A stretch of DNA of 64,000 nt from Icerya purchasi (Eukaryota > Arthropoda > Insecta > Hemiptera > Monophlebidae), in contig CM077116.1 of the NCBI GenBank assembly GCA_039619475.1, positions 104,577,164-104,641,163 on the forward strand. The letters are read 5' to 3'. The position numbers and the translations under genes are program-made. Numbering within the stretch: position 1 is the first letter of the stretch; each line of letters begins with the position of its first letter. Below the pieces are notes generated by a model, which saw only the letters and a program-made list of their open reading frames with translations, ran no database searches and had not been told where the DNA came from. Positions 58,912 to 64,000 of this stretch are shown one piece after another.

Positions 58912-59915
58912 AGTTTGCAAACATTTGTATTTTACTCGGGGATATTCCTAGAAGTTTATAATCGGGTAGTGCAAAATTTATCAATGTCAATTCCAAATGT
59001 TTTTTTATTTTTTTTATTTGCCAATTTAGTATTATAAATTGTATTACTTAAGTTCTTTTAATGTTTCAACCAGAACTTAATCTTTTGGTCAAAATAGAAA
59101 TTTTGTCAGAAATCAAAAGAATCAAAACCTGAACTGATTCAAAACTTTGATCAAAAACTAAATCTACATTTTAAAATTTTCTACACATGTCGATGAGCCG
59201 ACTAAAAAAATTTCTGGTTAAAACATCCTCCACAGTACTTTATCAGTACTTTCCTGATTTTATGTCTTTTTTCCTTGTTTTTTTTTTTTTTTTATAATTT
59301 AATAAATTAGGATCAGCCTCCATTTTTTTTATATCTGATTTATATAGGAATGTGTTTATTTTTTTTTATTTTTTCAACACAAGCAATTTACATTTTGTTT
59401 TTGGAAATATTGTATGATACAGATATAAAAATAACAAATATCATTTTACATTTGGTACTATTATTGTTTATAAATCTTTGATGATTATTGATAACTGATG
59501 ACATGTGTCGAAAAATACTGCTTTTTGTATACCACATAAAACATAATTGGATATTTCAAACATCTCTAACCCGATAATTAATTTATTTGGGACTATTCCA
59601 TTGGTTACATTGACAAAAGGAATAGTTTTAAATAAATTAATTAGCAGGTTAGCCTTCTCACTTAATTTTCTAGGTATTTGTATTCATTTTTAGGATTTTG
59701 TAATAATGTACGGAATCTTAATAAGATGGTACAGAAATGACAAAAATATCAAATAAAAATCAATAATTCACGAACGGCTGGGTTTATAAACTTTAAATTT
59801 GGAACATAAATCACAATTATAATTCTCTTGAAAACGATCTATAACTTAAAGATTACCGATTACCCTGGGCGGCAAAAAACCCAAAAAACCGTCAAGAATA
59901 TATAATATGTTACAT
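58912..59915. other. no gene seen
   Basis: AT-rich with a long T-run (59,277-59,293). No coding or structural signal supported. Confidence 0.5.
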
Positions 59916-59919
59916 AAAA

Positions 59920-61050
59920 CGACCTCAAAAATCACTTAAAAAATTATAACTCATCACCCGATAAACTTATAAAGCTGAAATTCAAAATATAAACTAAAAT
60001 GTAGGAATCCTTTCATAAAATCAAAAAATTGCGGTACAAAAGTTATTTAAAGTTCCGAAAAGTTCAAAAAAGCGCAAAAATGACATGTCCCCCCTAGCGC
60101 CGCGAGTATTATAGCTGAAAATTTTAAACGCGGTTTAAAATACGTGCATCCCCGTATATTTTTCTAGTTTGGAATATCTGGATTTCCAACTTTCAAATTA
60201 GACTCTCGGGGCGCCGAAAACTGGAAATTTGGGAAAATAATATTTTTTTCCCCGGGCATGTGATATACCGTTGAAAAAATCGCTATTTGTCAGGAACGAA
60301 ACCGTATTTCATATCCTTAACAAAACTTTCAAAGTTGCCGAAAAGTTCAAAAAAGCGCGAGCTTTAATTTGTAGCCCCCTCTTTGCGACACGAGTATTAA
60401 AGCTACACATTTGGAACAAGGTATAAAATATGCAACTCCACGTATATTTCTCTGGTTTGAAACATCCGGCTCTCCAGCTTTAGAATGAGACCCTCGGGGC
60501 GCCGAAAGCTCAAAAATTTGGAAAAAAATATATTTTTTTTCCCGGTTATGTGATATATTGTTGGATAGATCGCTATTTGTCCGGAACGAAACCGTATTTC
60601 ATTTCCTTAACACTTTCAAAGTTGCTGGAAAGTTCAAAAAAGCGCGAAAAATGACGTGTCCCCCCAACGCTGCGAATATTATGGCTAAAAATTTCGAACA
60701 CGGTTAAAAATATGTGCATCCTCGTATATTTCTCTAGTTTTGAATATCTAGGTTTCCAGCTTTGAAATTAGATACGCAAGGCGCCAGAAGCTCGAAATTT
60801 TGAAATTTTTTTTTTTTCCCGGACTTATGATATATTATTAGAAAGATCGATATATGTCGGGAACAAAACCGTATTTCGTTTTCTTAACGAAGCTTTCAAA
60901 ATTGCCGAAAAGTTCAAAAAAGCCCCAGCTCTAATTTGTAGCCCCCACTTTGCGACGCGAGTATTATATCTATACATTTGGAACAATGTATAAAATATGC
61001 GACTCTACATATATTTCTCTGGTTTTGAACATCCCTTTTGGCTTTATCGG
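59920..61050. repeat. satellite: four 280-287-bp units in ABAB order
   Basis: AAAGTTCAAAAAAG marks unit starts: the preceding CCGAA or CTGGA lies at 60,055, 60,338, 60,625 and 60,905. Units 1 and 3 share AAAATGAC(A/G)TGTCCCCCC; units 2 and 4 share TAATTTGTAGCCCCC and TTTGCGAC(A/G)CGAGTATTA. All share CTCTAGTTT/CTCTGGTTT and (G/A)CGCC(G/A)(G/A)AA phrases. A worn partial unit precedes (59,920-60,050). Confidence 0.85.
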
Positions 61051-63080
61051 AATACGAGACTGCAGCGGTTTTTAGAATTTGGTTCGGATCGTTGTAATTT
61101 GCGTTAGTAGCGTTAGTACGAGAGCTAAAAAGCGGAACGGAATCACAGGTTTCGGTTTGGTTCTTTACATTACGGCTTGTGTTAGTGTTGTTGTAAACGG
61201 TAATGAAAGGGACGGACTCATCGCATCATTGTTTAGGTGGTACGTACGCCTGATGAAAAATAGATGCCAATAGTATTTCGATTTGTTAAACAATTTAACG
61301 CACTATGCTAGCAAATAAATAAAAAAAAGAAATTTGCTAATGGTCTAACGTATTGAGATAGTCGAAAGAAAAAAACTGAATTGTTTAAAAGTCATCTCAG
61401 TAGAACGACCGTCTTTGTCACATCGCGGAACTATATCGACCTTTTTTGGTAAAGTAACCGGTTCGTCTCGCAACTGAAGAAGTTTGATCTAATAAGGTGC
61501 TAGTAACCAAATCGTCTCGAAATTCGGTTTTCAAATTAGTGACATTTACAAAATTCGTAAACTATAATTTTGATTACTGTGTTTCCCCCTCCTGTTCACC
61601 GAAAATCTAGGAAGTAATCATCAAAGTACACCAACCTGCCAGCAGAGAATACCAACATTCTAGCAGCCACTGTAGAGTGATACGTAGCATTTATATTATT
61701 TCTAATTAATCTTTTTTGCGTGTTTTCGTTTATATATTTATTAAGTGTTTTTAATGATCGGCTATTCAAGAAAGATAGGGGTAGAGAATAATGAAATTAT
61801 ACATTTTAAAAAATCATAAAACCTTAATATTAGTATTATTAAATCTAAACCAATATTTTAAAAAAATAAATAAAAATTAAATAAATAAAAAAATGATTTA
61901 ATTAAATATTTTATATAAATTTGTTCTTTATAAACATTACATTGCACATCAAATTAATAAGCCTTCGATTCAAATTAGTATTTTGCTTTACTGTTTTAAA
62001 TTATTATTAAGAAAGATCTCTAAAATTTATTAAGGTATTAAATTAAAATAATAAAATAAAAATGGAAGTTTATTCAAACAAATTTTCTTACATACTAAAT
62101 AATTATAGTCATCATTAACTTACATATAGAATCATCAGTGCATGAAACCTCATGCTTGACTGAACTTGTTTCTTCTTCGATAGTTTTCTCCACATTTGTC
62201 GTAATTAATATTTCCATATTCATTACCATTAGTGTTTTATTATTTTTTATTATCAGTATTAGAATTACTATTATTATTATTGTTATCGTTATATTTAGAT
62301 TTCATATCTTAAATAATCGTCTTTCTTTATTATACATACCTTAATTCACAGATTCATAATTTATATTAGTTATACTACCTTTATCACATAAAATAGCTAA
62401 TTGATCTATAAAATAAAATATATTTGACTTGATTATTATTATTTTCAAGAAAAGCAATATATTCGAGCCAACTAAAATATTCTTAAAATAAAATACAATT
62501 TACCGTTTTAATTTTTTTTTTCGTAAATAATCGTCATGTTTTTTTAAAAACATTTTTAGTTACTAAAACGAAAATGCATCCGTTTTAAATAATGCTGACA
62601 CAATATGCGCAAATAACATACATATACTTAATGTCGTACTTTAAGTATAAAGCGAACTAGGGCACTGTTCAATAACGGCGTTCAAATAGGGTGGTGAAGC
62701 TCCCTCTTTTCCTAATATTTTCTTACAGTTGTCGTGATAATTATTTTTTACATATGAACTTTTTTGTTAGTGATTTGTATTGATGCAGATGTTGACTGAC
62801 CGCGTCATTTTTGGAAGCACGTACATATTTTTTTTATTAAATTACAATTTATTTAAGTACATATAAAAATTTAATGTGGTCAGCAATTGAAACCATCCAA
62901 TTAAGTTTTGGATTCCTCCACTCCACATTTTAAAATCTTTAATCTTCTTTAATTTTAATATAAGTTAATATTAGTTTTCCTATATCCAATTCCTTTTTGG
63001 TCAATTCATTTTTTTCTGTACCAATTCTTCATGATCTTCCACTATTTCTGTATTTAAAATATTGCATCCATTCAGGATAT
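61051..63080. other. no gene seen
   Basis: A slightly GC-richer patch at 61,060-61,270 has an open 64-codon frame without family features. The rest is AT-rich. I looked for the last aquaporin exon here and did not find it. Confidence 0.45.
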
Positions 63081-63082
63081 GC

Positions 63083-63682
63083 TGTACACTAGGCATGGGT
63101 AATTCCGGACACAGTTATATCCTCGGAAATATATCCGTGGTCGGACCGATGACATGATTTAATATATCTCAACGCTGAAAGACGTCACACAATGAACAAA
63201 TGACGACATTCCGGACACAGTATATCTCCACTCCAAAAGGCGTCAGCTGGGCGCGCAACTGTCAAAATCTGCCTTATCATTACTGTTTCACAGAATTAGG
63301 ACGTGTTCATAGATTGCAATATAGCGAGCCAATAGTGACAGTGTGATTTAACATTTTCAAATCTGAACGAGTAATGTGGTACACAAATTTAATGTTATGC
63401 GTTATTTAACGCGATGTGAACTAGCTATTTTATCAAAAAAAAGTGCCGGTAAATTGGAATTGCGCGAAAAAAATCCGCATTGTGTTCAAGGACTGTTGCT
63501 TGGTGCGTTTTGAGTACAACACAGAGTTGGAACACACATCGAAGAATGCGATTATATACTAGACATGAGATAACTCCTCCGGAGTTAGAGTTGAGAAGCG
63601 GATATATATCCGCAGTCGGAAAGGACACACACATACCCAACTTCTATAACGGAGTTGATTTGCGCATCTCTGCAGTGTACAC
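63083..63682. mobile_element. hAT-like non-autonomous element with 7/8-bp duplication
   Basis: TGTACAC at 63,083-63,089 and again at 63,676-63,682 flanks a 586-bp unit. Its ends are TAGGCATGGGTAATTCC and, on the complement, (TG)CAGAGATGCGCAAATC, which align as imperfect inverted repeats in the CAGxGxTGGGxAA style of hAT transposons, whose duplications are 8 bp. Extending by one base gives 7 of 8 matches. No transposase; the internal frame at 63,480-63,749 is not a gene. Internal repeats of ATTCCGGACACAG (63,101 and about 63,209) are seen. Confidence 0.6.
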
Positions 63683-64000
63683 TGTCCTACTCATTACATC
63701 TAAAGAAAGGCATTCTAATTTAGGATTTCTATATAAGAGATACTGCTAAAAGTTTGGATTTGATCGTTTAATAAAAGGTTTTGCTAACAAAAAATGTCAA
63801 AAAGGTAATTTTGACTATTCTTTATTTAAATGCAATGTTTTATTTATAAAAAAGTGTATAATTATTTTTTAAAAAGTTTAATGATCTAAAATAAGTATAT
63901 AATGGTTTTATTTATGATAAAAAAAAAATAGACCGAATTATTTTTAATTTTGCTCCATATTTATAAGCATTTTACTCATCATTAAAAAATCTTAAAAGTA
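63683..64000. other. no gene seen
   Basis: AT-rich end of the window; nothing supported. Confidence 0.5.

Noticed and set aside
1..64000. CRISPR array, bacterial operon, tRNA or rRNA genes
   Set aside because: No regularly spaced identical short repeats, no cloverleaf or conserved rRNA words seen; the gene structure is spliced eukaryotic.

Overview
The window is eukaryotic, AT-rich (about 70% by eye) and insect-like. It holds one interrupted host gene with large introns and GT-AG splice sites, many worn-out non-LTR retrotransposon pieces, foldback elements and microsatellites. There is no operon structure. An arthropod, most likely an insect, is well supported; Hymenoptera is only a guess from the style of the repeats.

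Layout. 1-3,686: host sequence with one candidate orphan exon (557-645), a non-LTR RNase H relic (1,031-1,510) and an RTE-like reverse transcriptase relic (2,290-3,480). 3,693-24,120: the main feature, a 20,428-bp near-perfect palindrome. Two arms of about 10.2 kb surround a 34-base loop (13,892-13,925). The unit begins AGTAGTC, ends GACTACT and is flanked by a perfect 6-bp direct repeat, AACGCG (3,687-3,692 and 24,121-24,126). A 6-bp target duplication plus long inverted repeats starting 5'-AG is the signature of Maverick/Polinton elements. Here the inverted repeats have taken over the whole element. No polymerase, integrase, ATPase or capsid gene is visible, so it looks like a non-autonomous, snap-back (self-complementary) derivative integrated as one unit. 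Each arm carries, from the end inward: a GC-rich terminus and degenerate 190-200-bp tandem repeats; a 334-codon gene; a small convergent ORF; more tandem repeats; a small ORF set between two blocks of helically phased T-tracts; a two-part gene split by an in-frame TAG in both arms; and an ATATATCTAC microsatellite beside the loop.

24,127-35,990: a degenerate minisatellite with core ATCGTCGGACGAT, a Ty3/gypsy-like gag and primer-site remnant (minus), a 5'-truncated RTE-like insertion with a 12-bp duplication sitting inside a hairpin element, about 3.5 kb of featureless sequence, then an RNase H relic and a Jockey-like reverse transcriptase relic (both minus). 35,995-55,563: four consecutive phase-0-joined exons of a plus-strand aquaporin (both NPA boxes present). 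The first coding exon and the last exon are not found in the window. The introns (3.3, 3.4 and 12.2 kb) are full of retrotransposon pieces, nearly all antisense to the gene. 55,564-64,000: probable downstream intron or intergenic DNA with two more reverse transcriptase relics, a four-unit ABAB satellite and a hAT-like non-autonomous element with a 7/8-bp duplication.

The palindromic element and the aquaporin are independent. The aquaporin is an ordinary host membrane channel; the palindrome is a virus-like mobile element. Family assignments rest on motif recognition from memory; no database search was possible.
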